DNA of 64,000 nt from Pseudomonas sp. MWU16-30317 (GCF_020515695.1 NZ_JAIWJA010000010.1:124001-188000); one strand, 5' to 3'; shown: positions 52,403-62,072, numbered from the stretch's first letter. Numbers and translations are program-made. The notes: generated from the letters alone by a model not told the origin.

Positions 52403-52503
52403 GTAGCGAGGGGGCTGCGCGGCTGGCGCTGAAAAATCGTATCGGTGACATCTTTGGGAGACTGTCGGGTTTGGGAGACCGTCGGGGCAAGCACCCTCGC
52501 TAC
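52403..52503. repeat. REPIN-like inverted repeat (GTAGCGAGGGGG type)
   Basis: GTAGCGAGGGGG (52403-52414) and its inverse copy CACCCTCGCTAC (52492-52503), with 77 nt between. The second arm runs into the start of the 52500-52982 gene's 3' end. Same family as 35405-35491. Confidence 0.75.
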
Positions 52504-52982
52504 AGGATTCGATTGGCGCCCAGGGCGTCCTCAAGAAACCCTGGCGCGATGTAGCGCTCGTAGTGCGCTTCGGACAGGATGAAGAATTCCCGATCAATGG
52601 CATCCCGCAATTGCGGCAGGTCCCAGTCGCGAAACTCAGGCAGCAGCACGATGCCATATGCTTCAAGATTGACGATCACTCGCGCACCGCGCGCAATCAA
52701 TTGATATGCCCAGCAATACACCGACTGCTGCTCGACGAAGCGGATCTTGCGCTGCAGCAATTGCTCGCGCAGGCGCCCCGCGTCGAACACCTCCAGCTTG
52801 GCCTCCATCACCTGCACCAGCAGTTGTTCGAGGCGCAACCAGACGGCACGCTTGGCCGCCTCGTCGTAACCGTTCCAGTGGATCACTTCATGATGGAAGC
52901 GCTTGCAGCCACGGCACACCAGATCCCCGTAAACAGTGGAGCAAAGGCCGACGCAGGGGGTTTTGATGGAGTTATTGGACAT
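52500..52982 (-). CDS. DUF1289 domain protein
   Basis: 160 residues from ATG 52982; no strong SD is present and alternative starts were not better. The N-terminal ~50 residues carry the DUF1289 Cys motif (TPCVGLCSTVYGDLVCRGCKRFHHEVIHW), a small zinc- or metal-type knuckle. The remaining ~110 residues are a helical extension of unknown function (LQRKIRFVEQQSVYCWAYQL). Pseudomonas members of this length are common but uncharacterised. Confidence 0.82.
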   Translation of the reverse strand: MSNNSIKTPCVGLCSTVYGDLVCRGCKRFHHEVIHWNGYDEAAKRAVWLRLEQLLVQVMEAKLEVFDAGRLREQLLQRKIRFVEQQSVYCWAYQLIARGARVIVNLEAYGIVLLPEFRDWDLPQLRDAIDREFFILSEAHYERYIAPGFLEDALGANRIL

Positions 52983-53092
52983 GGCGACACGGAGCACTGA
53001 CAAGCGGAACAGACGCCCATGTTAGCCCTTTGTCTAACGAGGGTCACCCCAGAAGTCGCAGGGCTTAACTTACCTTTCTTGTTTTTTTGCCG

Positions 53093-53268
53093 TAGAATCA
53101 TGCAGCCTTTCCAAGGCAACAAAAATATCCGTTGGAAGCTGTTTTCAAAGCGTCACGAGCACAGTCGATCCAGCAGGACGGAATGGAAGCAGGTTTTACC
53201 CCCTTTAATCTGCCCCAGCCCTCATCAAGCCTCCCGTCCTGCAGGCGTAAAACTTTGAAAGCAGCTTC
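53093..53268 (+). promoter_or_regulatory. acnB promoter candidate and structured leader
   Basis: A -10-like TAGAAT (53093-53098) with a weak -35 gives a start near 53105. The transcript then holds a 16-bp stem (53135-53150 with 53253-53268, one G-U) enclosing a 9-bp stem GCAGGACGG/CCGTCCTGC (53173-53181 with 53234-53242). The two stems are nested, over ~135 nt. The remaining ~110 nt up to the GTG contain no obvious gene. Confidence 0.55.
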
Positions 53269-53382
53269 TGCAAGGAATGTCCGTCACCCAGGCTAAACGG
53301 CCCAAGAAGCCGTGCAGCGCATGGGCGCGGGGATTTACTGGATGAGCGTCCCGATCCGGGACCACTGATGAGGGTAATGACT

Positions 53383-55992
53383 GTGCTTGAAGCCTACCGC
53401 AAACACATTGAAGAGCGTGCCGCCCAGGGTATCGTGCCCCAGCCGCTTAACGCCGAACAAACTGCAGGCCTGGTCGAGCTGCTGAAAAATCCCCCTGCCG
53501 GCGAAGAATCCGTACTGGTCGACCTGATCACCAACCGCGTGCCACCGGGCGTGGACGAAGCGGCCTACGTCAAGGCCGGGTTCCTGTCCGCCCTGGCCAA
53601 AGGTGAAGTCACCTCGCCCCTGATCGACAAGAAGCGCGCCACTGAACTGCTGGGCACCATGCAGGGCGGCTACAACATCGCCACACTGGTCGAGCTGCTT
53701 GACGACGCCGACCTGGCCTCCGTCGCCGCCGAACAGCTCAAGCACACGCTGCTGATGTTCGACGCCTTCCACGACGTCGCTGAAAAAGCCAAGAACGGCA
53801 ATGCCCACGCCCAAGGTGTGCTGCAATCCTGGGCTGATGGCGAGTGGTTCAAGAAGCGTCCGACCCTGGCCGACAAGATCAGCCTGCGCGTCTTCAAGGT
53901 TACCGGCGAGACCAACACCGACGACCTCTCCCCTGCTCCGGATGCCTGGTCGCGCCCCGACATCCCGCTGCACGCCCTGGCCATGCTGAAAATGGCCCGT
54001 GACGGTATCGTGCCGGACGTGCAAGGCTCCATCGGCCCGATGAAGCAGATCGCCCAGATGTACGGCGACGGCTTCCCGGTCGCCTACGTCGGCGACGTGG
54101 TCGGTACCGGTTCGTCGCGTAAATCGGCGACCAACTCCGTACTGTGGTTCTTCGGCGACGACATCCCGTTCGTGCCGAACAAGCGCGCCGGTGGATTCTG
54201 CTTCGGCTCCAAGATCGCTCCGATCTTCTACAACACCATGGAAGACGCCGGCGCTCTGCCGATCGAATTCGACGTCAGCAACATCAACATGGGCGACGTC
54301 ATCGACCTGTACCCGCACCAGGGCAAGGTCTGCAAGCACGACAGCGACGAAGTGATCACCACGTTCGAACTGAAAACTCCGGTTCTGCTGGACGAAGTCC
54401 GCGCCGGCGGCCGTATCCCGCTGATCGTCGGTCGCGGCCTGACCGACAAGGCACGCGCCGAGCTGGGCCTGGGCCCGACCGATCTGTTCAAGCTGCCTGA
54501 AGCCCCGGTCGATACCGGCAAGGGCTTCACCCTGGCGCAGAAGATGGTCGGCAAAGCGTGCGGCCTGCCCGCCGACAAGGGCGTGCGCCCTGGCACCTAT
54601 TGCGAACCGAAGATGACCACCGTCGGCTCTCAGGACACCACCGGACCGATGACCCGCGACGAGCTCAAAGACCTCGCCTGCCTGGGCTTCTCTGCCGACC
54701 TGGTGATGCAGTCGTTCTGCCACACTGCGGCCTATCCAAAGCCGATCGACGTCACCACCCACCACACCCTGCCGGATTTCATCCGCACCCGTGGTGGCGT
54801 GTCCCTGCGTCCTGGCGACGGCATCATCCACAGCTGGTTGAACCGCATGCTGCTGCCCGACACCGTCGGCACCGGCGGCGACTCGCACACCCGCTTCCCG
54901 ATCGGCATCTCGTTCCCGGCCGGTTCCGGGCTGGTCGCCTTCGCCGCAGCCACTGGCGTCATGCCGCTGGACATGCCGGAGTCGGTACTGGTGCGCTTCA
55001 AAGGCAAGCTGAACCCCGGCATCACCCTGCGCGACCTGGTTCACGCGATTCCTTACTACGGCATCCAGAACGGCCTGCTGACCGTCGAGAAGAAAGGCAA
55101 GATCAACGCCTTCTCCGGCCGCATCCTGGAAATCGAAGGCCTCGACGACCTGACCGTCGAACAGGCTTTCGAGCTGTCCGACGCCTCGGCCGAACGCTCC
55201 GCTGCTGGCTGCACCATCAAGCTGCCAGAAAAAGCCATCGCCGAGTACCTGAAGTCCAACATCACCCTGCTGCGCTGGATGATCAGCGAAGGCTACGGTG
55301 ACGCCCGGACCATGGAACGTCGCGCGCAGGCGATGGAAGCCTGGATCGCCAAGCCGGACCTGCTGGCCGCCGACGCCGATGCCGAATACGCCGAGATCAT
55401 CGAGATCGATCTGGCCGACATCAAGGAGCCGGTGCTCTGCGCGCCGAACGATCCGGACGACGCCCGCCTGCTGTCCAGCGTTCAAGGCCAGAAGATCGAC
55501 GAAGTGTTCATCGGTTCGTGCATGACCAACATCGGCCACTTCCGCGCTGCGGGCAAGTTGCTGGAAAAGGTCAAAGGCCAGCTGCCAACACGTCTGTGGC
55601 TGTCGCCACCGACCAAGATGGACGCTCACCAGCTCACCGAAGAAGGCTACTACGGCATCTACGGCAAAGCCGGCGCACGCATGGAAATGCCGGGCTGCTC
55701 GCTGTGCATGGGTAACCAGGCACGGGTAGAACCGAACTCCACCGTGGTGTCGACCTCGACCCGTAACTTCCCGAACCGTCTGGGCGATGGCGCCAACGTC
55801 TACCTGGCTTCCGCCGAACTGGCCGCCGTTGCCTCGATCCTGGGCAAGCTGCCAACGGTCGAGGAATACATGGAGTACGCCGCCAGCATCGACAGCATGG
55901 CAGCGGACGTGTACCGCTACCTGAGCTTCGACCAGATCGCCGAGTTCCGCGAGGCAGCTGCCAACGCAAACATTCCGGTGGTTCAGGCGTAA
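53383..55992 (+). CDS. acnB: Bifunctional aconitate hydratase 2 / 2-methylisocitrate dehydratase
   Basis: It converts citrate to isocitrate in the TCA cycle. 869 residues from GTG 53383 (VLEAYRKHIEERAAQ), which has AGGG eight bases upstream; in-frame ATGs at 53368 and 53377 are too far or too close to a ribosome-binding site. HEAT-like N-terminal domain, swivelling domain, then the [4Fe-4S] ligand Cys in SQDTTGPMTRDE-adjacent loops and GCSLCMGNQARV. Typical SGRILEIEGL and GTGGDSHTRFP motifs are present. AcnB apoproteins bind mRNA in some bacteria. Confidence 0.97.
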   Translation: MLEAYRKHIEERAAQGIVPQPLNAEQTAGLVELLKNPPAGEESVLVDLITNRVPPGVDEAAYVKAGFLSALAKGEVTSPLIDKKRATELLGTMQGGYNIATLVELLDDADLASVAAEQLKHTLLMFDAFHDVAEKAKNGNAHAQGVLQSWADGEWFKKRPTLADKISLRVFKVTGETNTDDLSPAPDAWSRPDIPLHALAMLKMARDGIVPDVQGSIGPMKQIAQMYGDGFPVAYVGDVVGTGSSRKSATNSVLWFFGDDIPFVPNKRAGGFCFGSKIAPIFYNTMEDAGALPIEFDVSNINMGDVIDLYPHQGKVCKHDSDEVITTFELKTPVLLDEVRAGGRIPLIVGRGLTDKARAELGLGPTDLFKLPEAPVDTGKGFTLAQKMVGKACGLPADKGVRPGTYCEPKMTTVGSQDTTGPMTRDELKDLACLGFSADLVMQSFCHTAAYPKPIDVTTHHTLPDFIRTRGGVSLRPGDGIIHSWLNRMLLPDTVGTGGDSHTRFPIGISFPAGSGLVAFAAATGVMPLDMPESVLVRFKGKLNPGITLRDLVHAIPYYGIQNGLLTVEKKGKINAFSGRILEIEGLDDLTVEQAFELSDASAERSAAGCTIKLPEKAIAEYLKSNITLLRWMISEGYGDARTMERRAQAMEAWIAKPDLLAADADAEYAEIIEIDLADIKEPVLCAPNDPDDARLLSSVQGQKIDEVFIGSCMTNIGHFRAAGKLLEKVKGQLPTRLWLSPPTKMDAHQLTEEGYYGIYGKAGARMEMPGCSLCMGNQARVEPNSTVVSTSTRNFPNRLGDGANVYLASAELAAVASILGKLPTVEEYMEYAASIDSMAADVYRYLSFDQIAEFREAAANANIPVVQA

Positions 55993-56012
55993 TCAGTAAC
56001 CCGCAGTAAAAG

Positions 56013-56046
56013 AAAACCCGCCAGCGTAACCACTGGCGGGTTTTTT
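56013..56046 (+). terminator. Intrinsic terminator of acnB
   Basis: CCCGCCAG (56017-56024), 8-nt loop, CTGGCGGG (56033-56040), then six T. Confidence 0.92.
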
Positions 56047-56106
56047 ATTGTGTTCCTTTTACGCTTGGTGCTTTTAATTGATCAGGATGGGGCTCTATCC
56101 CGGCAA

Positions 56107-56619
56107 TCACAGAACCTCCAGAACCTGCGCTTGCAGCTCTATCACTTGGCCGTCACTCACGTTGAGATAATCGTAGCGTTTGAGATTAGCCGGATGAGGG
56201 TTCGCCAGATTACCTAACTGCTCCTCTTCCGAAGAAACCGCTACCCGCTGACCGTAGCTATCACGCAGATAAAAGCGGAATCCTTGCTCAAGCGACCCTT
56301 CGCCAATCAGTTGGATTTTCCAAGGGTCGCTGACTCGGGCATGGTGATAAAGCCCCAGATAACCATTGGCACTGACCCCAAGCTTGGCCCCCGCATACTC
56401 ATGACGGGCCGGCGCCGCGCAGATGTCCTAATAGATACGATCGTCGGCATGATCCAAATAATCGAAACGCAGTGGCACGGCGGGCATATCTTCACCCCCG
56501 CGTAGCAGCCAGCCGCTCTTGGTCGCTTCATGGCGCATAGAAAAACAGATGGGCCCTTGCAACCCTGGTGTAACACTTCGCATCCGAGCGATAAATGATC
56601 GGCCAATAAATTCGTCCAT
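56107..56619 (-). pseudogene. Orphan gene interrupted by an in-frame amber codon
   Basis: A good start (ATG 56619, SD AAGGAT) opens 63 codons (MDEFIGRSFIARMRS ... DDRIY), then TAG at 56430-56428. The same frame stays open for another 106 codons (DICAAPARHEYAGAKLG ... LQAQVLEVL) to TGA at 56109-56107. Both parts have matching coding character (Tyr- and Gly-rich, probable beta structure, e.g. NGYLGLYHHARVSDPWK). It is most simply a 170-codon gene broken by one base change. A sequencing error or a translated stop codon is possible. Family not recognised. Confidence 0.7.
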
Positions 56620-56632
56620 GATCAAATCCTTT

Positions 56633-56728
56633 TTAATGAGTATCAAGCGAGACGCCAACCAAATCGGTGTCGTCTCCAGTCACAACGCCATGAATCCATA
56701 CAGGCCTGGATTTGACGTGCAACGCCAT
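56633..56728 (-). CDS. Possible 31-residue leader/small protein
   Basis: ATG 56728 with SD GGGGAG gives 31 codons (MALHVKSRPVWIHGVVTGDD ..., ending in SLDTH) and TAA at 56635-56633. The stop lies directly before AAAAAGGAT, the ribosome-binding site of the amber-interrupted gene. It could be a real short upstream gene, an attenuating leader peptide, or part of the same decayed locus. There are no homologues I recognise. Confidence 0.35.
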   Translation of the reverse strand: MALHVKSRPVWIHGVVTGDDTDLVGVSLDTH

Positions 56729-56824
56729 CAGAACACGCTCCCCCTATCGATGAAGCCGTAACATGCTATGGCGATTCAGTGGATTCATATCGTTGCTGAA
56801 CATGGGTGCAGCCCAAAACGCACG

Positions 56825-56858
56825 CAAAAAAAGGCCCCGCTCAAGAATCGAGCGGGGC
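56825..56858 (-). terminator. Intrinsic terminator of gdhB
   Basis: GAGCGGGGC (56850-56858) and GCCCCGCTC (56834-56842), 7-nt loop, then seven T in the leftward direction. Confidence 0.9.
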
Positions 56859-56908
56859 ATCCATTTGCGCGGAAATCGTCGCGCGACGCACGACGATCAA
56901 AGCTGACC

Positions 56909-59900
56909 TCAAGAAGCCACAACAGCTCCACTGAGCGCCAGATCCATCAACTCCCGGTTCGCCACGGCATACATGGCGTAATCGGTGCCGGTGGCAGCCT
57001 TTAGCTCGTCAAGCATCGAGCGCCAGCGCTTGACCATGCCTTCGTGCTGTTCCAGCCACAAGGTGACACGCGCTTCGACGTCTTCCGGCGCATCGCTCAT
57101 CTGCAGCACCGAAATGGTTATGGCTCGCTGCTGATGGTCGATGTCGTCACGGAAGGCTTCGCGCGCCAGCGCTTGCCAGTTGTTTTCCACCGGCAGGCTG
57201 CTGATCTGCTGCAGATACCAGTTCAGCTCCAGCGAACTACCGACGGCGAAGAACGCCTTGGCAACGTCGGCGGCCGGCTGCCCGGTCACGTCCGATGCCT
57301 CGATGATCGGCAACAAGGTGTAGAGGTGGCTGGTACCGGCGACCATGCGCGCCAGCAATTCCGGCACCCCGGCGGCGACATACCCCTGGTAGCGCTCCTC
57401 CCACACGGCGCGAGTCGGGCCTTCGAGCAGCTCGTTGAGCTTGAGCCCCAGAGCGGCAATGTGCGGCCCGAAGTGTGCCACGTCGCGCGCGGCGTCCAGA
57501 TCGTTGCGGCGGCTGCGCAGGAACCAGCGCGTCGCACGACGCCCCAGACGCATCAACTCGTCCATCAACTTGAGCTGCACCTCGGCAGACACCTGATAGT
57601 CCAGCGCCTCGATCTGGCGGAACCAGTGCGGCAGATGGAAGATGTCGCGCACCACGACATAGGCCCCGGCCACATTGGCCGCGCTCATGCCGGTGGACTC
57701 CTTCAAGCGCTGAACGAAAGTGATACCCATGTTATTGACTAGATCGTTGGCGATCTGGGTGCTGACGATCTCGCGCTTGAGGCGATGACGACGCATCGGC
57801 TCGGCGTACTTGCTCACCAGCGACGCTGGAAATGCCGTCTCCATATCGCGCGTCAGATAGTCGTCATCCGGCACCAAGGAGGCCAGCAGCGCTTCGTTGA
57901 GGTCGATCTTGCTGTAGGAAATCAGTACCGACAGTTCGGCACGGGTCAGGCCTTGCCTGGCCGCTACCCGCTCGTTGAGCTGCTCTTCGGATGGCAGAAA
58001 CTCGATGGCACGGTCGAGCTTGCCGCGGCCCTCGAGGTCGACCATCAGACGACGGTACTCGGCGATCCGCTCGTAAGCGCGATTGGCGGCCAGCGACAAC
58101 GCCTGAGTCTGCTTGTAGTTGTTGCCCAGCACCAGGTGGCCGACCTCGTCGGTCATGCTGCCGAGCAGCAGATTGCGCTGCTTCTCGGTCATGTCGCCGG
58201 CCTGCACCGCATCGTTGAGAAGGATCTTGATGTTGACCTCATGGTCGGAGCAGTCGACACCTGCGGCGTTATCGATGAAGTCGGTGTTGGTCGCCCCGCC
58301 CGCCAGGCCGAACTCGACGCGGCCGAGCTGGGTCATCCCCAGGTTGCCGCCCTCGCCCACGACCTTGCAGCGCAGCTCGTTGCCGTTGACGCGCAGGGTA
58401 TCGTTGGCCTTGTCGCCGACATCGGCATGGGTCTCGCTGCTGGCCTTGACATAGGTACCGATGCCGCCGTTCCACAGCAGGTCGACCGGCGCCTTGAGCA
58501 AGGCGTTGAGCAACTCGGTAGGGGTCAGCTTGTCGGCCTGAATATCGAAGCGCGCCTTCATTTCGGGGCTGATGGCGATGCTTTTGGCGCTGCGCGAGAA
58601 GATCCCGCCGCCGGCCGACATGATGGCCGTGTTGTAGTCGCTCCACGCCGAGCGCGGCAGGTCGTACAGGCGCTGGCGCTCGGCGAAGCTGCTGGCCGGA
58701 TCCGGATTAGGATCGATGAAGATGTGCAAGTGGTTGAACGCCGCCACCAGTTGCAGTTTGTCGGACATCAACAGACCGTTGCCGAACACGTCACCGGCCA
58801 TGTCGCCGACGCCGACCACGGTGATACTGTCTTCCTGCACATTGATGCCGCGCTCGCGGAAGTGGCGCTGCACGCCGACCCAGGCACCCTTGGCGGTAAT
58901 ACCCATCTTCTTGTGGTCGTAACCCGCCGAACCGCCTGAGGCGAAGGCGTCACCGAGCCAGAAGCCATAGTCGATGGCGATGCCGTTGGCGATGTCGGAG
59001 AAGGTCGCGGTGCCCTTGTCGGCAGCCACCACCAGGTAGGGGTCATCGTCGTCATGACGGGTGACGTTGGCTGGAGGCACCACGCCGCCATCCTTGAGGT
59101 TGTCGGTGATGTCCAGCAGGCCGGAAATGAAGATGCGGTAGCAGGCGATCGCCTCGTTCTGGATGTCGTCGCGGGTGCCGCCCAGCGGCAAGCGCCGCGG
59201 CAGGAAACCACCCTTGGCACCCACCGGTACGATGACCGAGTTTTTCACGTGCTGGGCTTTTACCAGGCCCAGCACTTCGGTACGGAAATCTTCCTCGCGA
59301 TCTGACCAGCGCAGGCCGCCACGCGCGACGTTGCCGAAGCGCAGATGCACGCCTTCGACCCGCGGGCTGTAGACGAATATCTCGAACTTGGGTACCGGCT
59401 TGGGCAGCTCGGGGATCAGCTTGGGATTGAACTTGAAGCTGAAGTACGACTTGGCCTGGCCGTTGGCATCCGGCTGATAGAAGTTGGTGCGCAGGGTGGC
59501 CTTGATCAGGTCCAGGTAGCGACGCAGGATGCGGTCTTCGTTGAGCACCTGCACATCGTCCAGGGCGCTGAGAATCGCCTGTTCGAGGCGCTGCTGCTTG
59601 TCGTCCAGATCATCGCCGGCCAGTTTGCGTGCCAGGTAGAAACGGGTCTTGAACAGGCGCGTCAGTTCACGGGCGATGTCGGTGTGGTTGTTGAGGGTAC
59701 TGGCGATGTACCCCAGGTCGAAGCCCAGGCGAATCTGCTTGAGATAGCGCGCGTAGGCACGCAGCAGGGCAACATCGCGCCACGGCAGGCCGGCGGTCAA
59801 CACCAGGCGGTTGAACGCATCGTTTTCGGCATCGCCGTTGACGATGTGCACGAAAGCGTCCTGCAGGGTGTCATTGAGCTGCTGGATGTCGAGCTTGAGG

Positions 59901-61768
59901 CCTTCGCTATAGGTGAAAGCGAAATCGTGGATCCAGTACTCGCGACCATTGCGATGGCGCACGCGGTAAGGGAACTCACCCAACACGCGCAGGCCGAGGT
60001 TCTCGAGGATCGGCAGCACATCGGACAGCGCCAGCGGCGTGTCGGCGTGATACAGCTTGCAGTGCAACTGGCGCTCTCCCGACTGCGCCAGCGGCTGGTA
60101 GAAGCTCATCACCAGCGGGCGGCTATCGGACAGGGCTTGCAAATGCTGCATGTCGACCACCGCCGAGTGCGCGGCAAAGCGCTCGCGATAGCCCGCCGGG
60201 AAGCCTTTAGGGAAGTCCGCCAGCACATTGGTGCCCTGGGCCTCGCCGAAGCTCTCGATGGTGAGCGCGGCGTAGTCGTCCTGCCATGAACGGCAGGCCT
60301 GGATCACTTCGTTTTCCAGTTGCGCCGGATCGATGTCCAGACGCACGCGAGGGTCGACGCGCAGGATCAACTGCACGCGAGCCAGCACCGATTCCGAGAA
60401 GAAAGTCCAGAACTCGCAGTCGCTGGCCTTGAGGCGCTCCATCAGCACTTGCTGGATCTTCAGGCGCACTTCAGTGGAATAGACGTCACGCGGCACGTAC
60501 GCCAGGCAGTAGCAGAAACGCCCGTACGGGTCCTTGCGCAGGAACACGCGGATCTTGTTGCGCTCCTGGATCTGCACGATGGCCATGACGGTGTTGAACA
60601 ACTCGTCGACCGGCGTCTGGAACAGGTCGTCGCGCGGCAGCACCTCGACCACCTGGGCCAGCTCCTTGCCCAGATGCGCCTTGGCGTCGAAGCCCGAGCG
60701 TCGCTCGATTTCGGCAACCTTGCGGCGGATATAGGGGATCTGATGAACGCTCTCGCCATACACCGCCGAGGTGTACAGGCCCATGAAGCGGCATTCCTTG
60801 ATGACCTTGCCGCTTGCATCCAGCTGACGCACCGACACGTAATCCGGGTAGGCCGGACGGTGCACGCGGCTCGGATGCGCGGCCTTGGCAAACGACAGCA
60901 GCAGCGGCTCGTGCAGATAGCTGACGGCGTAGTCCTCGATGCGCAGATCGTCGGCGGTCAGGCCTTTGCGGACCAGGCGGGTCAGGCCCAGGAACGAGCT
61001 TTCGTCATATTGCAGCTGGCCGCCGTCGGCATCGTTGGCGACCACGAACTCTTCATAGCCGAGGAAGGTGAAGTGGTTATCCACCAGCCATTGCAGGAAG
61101 GTCTTGATCTCGGCCTTTTCTTCTTCGTCAGCGGCGTAGGGCGTCTCGTCCACCAAGGCCAGCAGGTCGCGAACCTTGGCTTTCATCGGTTCGAAGTCGG
61201 CAACCGCGATCCGTACTTCCACCAGTACCTGTTCCAGCTCCCGGGCCAGCGCGCTCATGTCGGCGGCGTTGGCGCAACGGTCGATCTCCAGGTACATCAG
61301 CGATTCTTGCAGCACATCGGCGCCGGTGCTGCCCTTGGGCAATACTTCAAGCAGCTCGCCCTGGGCGCCGCGGCGCACGCTGAGCACGGTGGTCTGCAAG
61401 GTGTGGATGCTGTAGCCACGGCGGTTGAGCTCGGTGCGTACCGAGTCGACCAGAAACGGCAGGTCGTGGTGCAGCACCTCGACCGCGGTGTGGGTGGACT
61501 GCCAGCCGTGGCGTTCGTAATCGGGGTTGTAGACCCGCACCTGCGGCTGGGCATGTTCGAAGCGCGCCAGCAGGCGCCAGGCCGACAGGGTGCAACCGGC
61601 AAGGTCGGAGAGCCGCCGCTGGGTGAGCTCGTCCATCGAGATGATGCCGAAGAACTGATCGGCGAACAGGGCCACTTGTGGCAAGGCCTGCTCGTCGATG
61701 TGCTGCGCCAGGGCCGCTTTCAGTTGATGCTGGAAGTCGGCTTTGCTGGCCGCGGTGAAGAACGCCAT
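56909..61768 (-). CDS. gdhB: NAD-specific glutamate dehydrogenase, large (180-kDa) type
   Basis: It oxidises glutamate to 2-oxoglutarate and ammonia with NAD+, mainly for catabolism. 1,619 residues from ATG 61768 (SD GGAG), equal to P. aeruginosa GdhB; a longer start would add 22 residues. The long N-terminal regulatory/ACT-like part (~700 residues) precedes the dehydrogenase core: GNVARGGLRWSDREEDFRTE, KNSVIVPVGAKGGF with the catalytic Lys, and NAD-binding VVGVGDMAGDVFGNG. The C-terminal ~400 residues are the family-specific extension. Confidence 0.96.
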   Translation of the reverse strand: MAFFTAASKADFQHQLKAALAQHIDEQALPQVALFADQFFGIISMDELTQRRLSDLAGCTLSAWRLLARFEHAQPQVRVYNPDYERHGWQSTHTAVEVLHHDLPFLVDSVRTELNRRGYSIHTLQTTVLSVRRGAQGELLEVLPKGSTGADVLQESLMYLEIDRCANAADMSALARELEQVLVEVRIAVADFEPMKAKVRDLLALVDETPYAADEEEKAEIKTFLQWLVDNHFTFLGYEEFVVANDADGGQLQYDESSFLGLTRLVRKGLTADDLRIEDYAVSYLHEPLLLSFAKAAHPSRVHRPAYPDYVSVRQLDASGKVIKECRFMGLYTSAVYGESVHQIPYIRRKVAEIERRSGFDAKAHLGKELAQVVEVLPRDDLFQTPVDELFNTVMAIVQIQERNKIRVFLRKDPYGRFCYCLAYVPRDVYSTEVRLKIQQVLMERLKASDCEFWTFFSESVLARVQLILRVDPRVRLDIDPAQLENEVIQACRSWQDDYAALTIESFGEAQGTNVLADFPKGFPAGYRERFAAHSAVVDMQHLQALSDSRPLVMSFYQPLAQSGERQLHCKLYHADTPLALSDVLPILENLGLRVLGEFPYRVRHRNGREYWIHDFAFTYSEGLKLDIQQLNDTLQDAFVHIVNGDAENDAFNRLVLTAGLPWRDVALLRAYARYLKQIRLGFDLGYIASTLNNHTDIARELTRLFKTRFYLARKLAGDDLDDKQQRLEQAILSALDDVQVLNEDRILRRYLDLIKATLRTNFYQPDANGQAKSYFSFKFNPKLIPELPKPVPKFEIFVYSPRVEGVHLRFGNVARGGLRWSDREEDFRTEVLGLVKAQHVKNSVIVPVGAKGGFLPRRLPLGGTRDDIQNEAIACYRIFISGLLDITDNLKDGGVVPPANVTRHDDDDPYLVVAADKGTATFSDIANGIAIDYGFWLGDAFASGGSAGYDHKKMGITAKGAWVGVQRHFRERGINVQEDSITVVGVGDMAGDVFGNGLLMSDKLQLVAAFNHLHIFIDPNPDPASSFAERQRLYDLPRSAWSDYNTAIMSAGGGIFSRSAKSIAISPEMKARFDIQADKLTPTELLNALLKAPVDLLWNGGIGTYVKASSETHADVGDKANDTLRVNGNELRCKVVGEGGNLGMTQLGRVEFGLAGGATNTDFIDNAAGVDCSDHEVNIKILLNDAVQAGDMTEKQRNLLLGSMTDEVGHLVLGNNYKQTQALSLAANRAYERIAEYRRLMVDLEGRGKLDRAIEFLPSEEQLNERVAARQGLTRAELSVLISYSKIDLNEALLASLVPDDDYLTRDMETAFPASLVSKYAEPMRRHRLKREIVSTQIANDLVNNMGITFVQRLKESTGMSAANVAGAYVVVRDIFHLPHWFRQIEALDYQVSAEVQLKLMDELMRLGRRATRWFLRSRRNDLDAARDVAHFGPHIAALGLKLNELLEGPTRAVWEERYQGYVAAGVPELLARMVAGTSHLYTLLPIIEASDVTGQPAADVAKAFFAVGSSLELNWYLQQISSLPVENNWQALAREAFRDDIDHQQRAITISVLQMSDAPEDVEARVTLWLEQHEGMVKRWRSMLDELKAATGTDYAMYAVANRELMDLALSGAVVAS

Positions 61769-61828
61769 CTGTGATACTCCGCTTTGGCTTGTTATCGAAT
61801 GAAGCGTCGCGTGGACTCCCCTTGCTGG

Positions 61829-61848
61829 AGTCAACCTTAGTCAACCTT
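61829..61848. repeat. Perfect tandem 10-bp repeat upstream of gdhB
   Basis: AGTCAACCTT occurs twice in direct tandem (61829-61838 and 61839-61848), about 60 bp upstream of the gdhB start. The rest of the 304-bp spacer up to the next gene contains a GACTCC/GGAGTC hairpin and a TATATA-rich patch near 61866-61872, possibly the gdhB -10. A half REP (GCGAAGAGGCC) is near 61993. Confidence 0.6.
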
Positions 61849-62072
61849 GTGTCCAAGGGGAGAAATATATACGGCGCACCAGCTTAGAAGACCGGCCCGA
61901 CGATAACTTGCGGGGATGCGACATTTTGAGGCATTGACGGGTTGCACTTGGTGAAACCCTCGGCGATGGCGCTGATTTCGAGGGCCCGCCCGCGAAGAGG
62001 CCATCAGCACCAGCACAAATCAAAGAAAACTGGCAAAATCCCCAGCTCGCTCCCATGCCCCGGACCCGCCCC

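Noticed and set aside
53335..55629. A 764-codon open frame on the - strand
   Set aside because: Antisense shadow of acnB.
56428..56430. Amber codon read as pyrrolysine
   Set aside because: Pyrrolysine genes are not expected in Pseudomonas and nothing in the window suggests them; decay or error is simpler.
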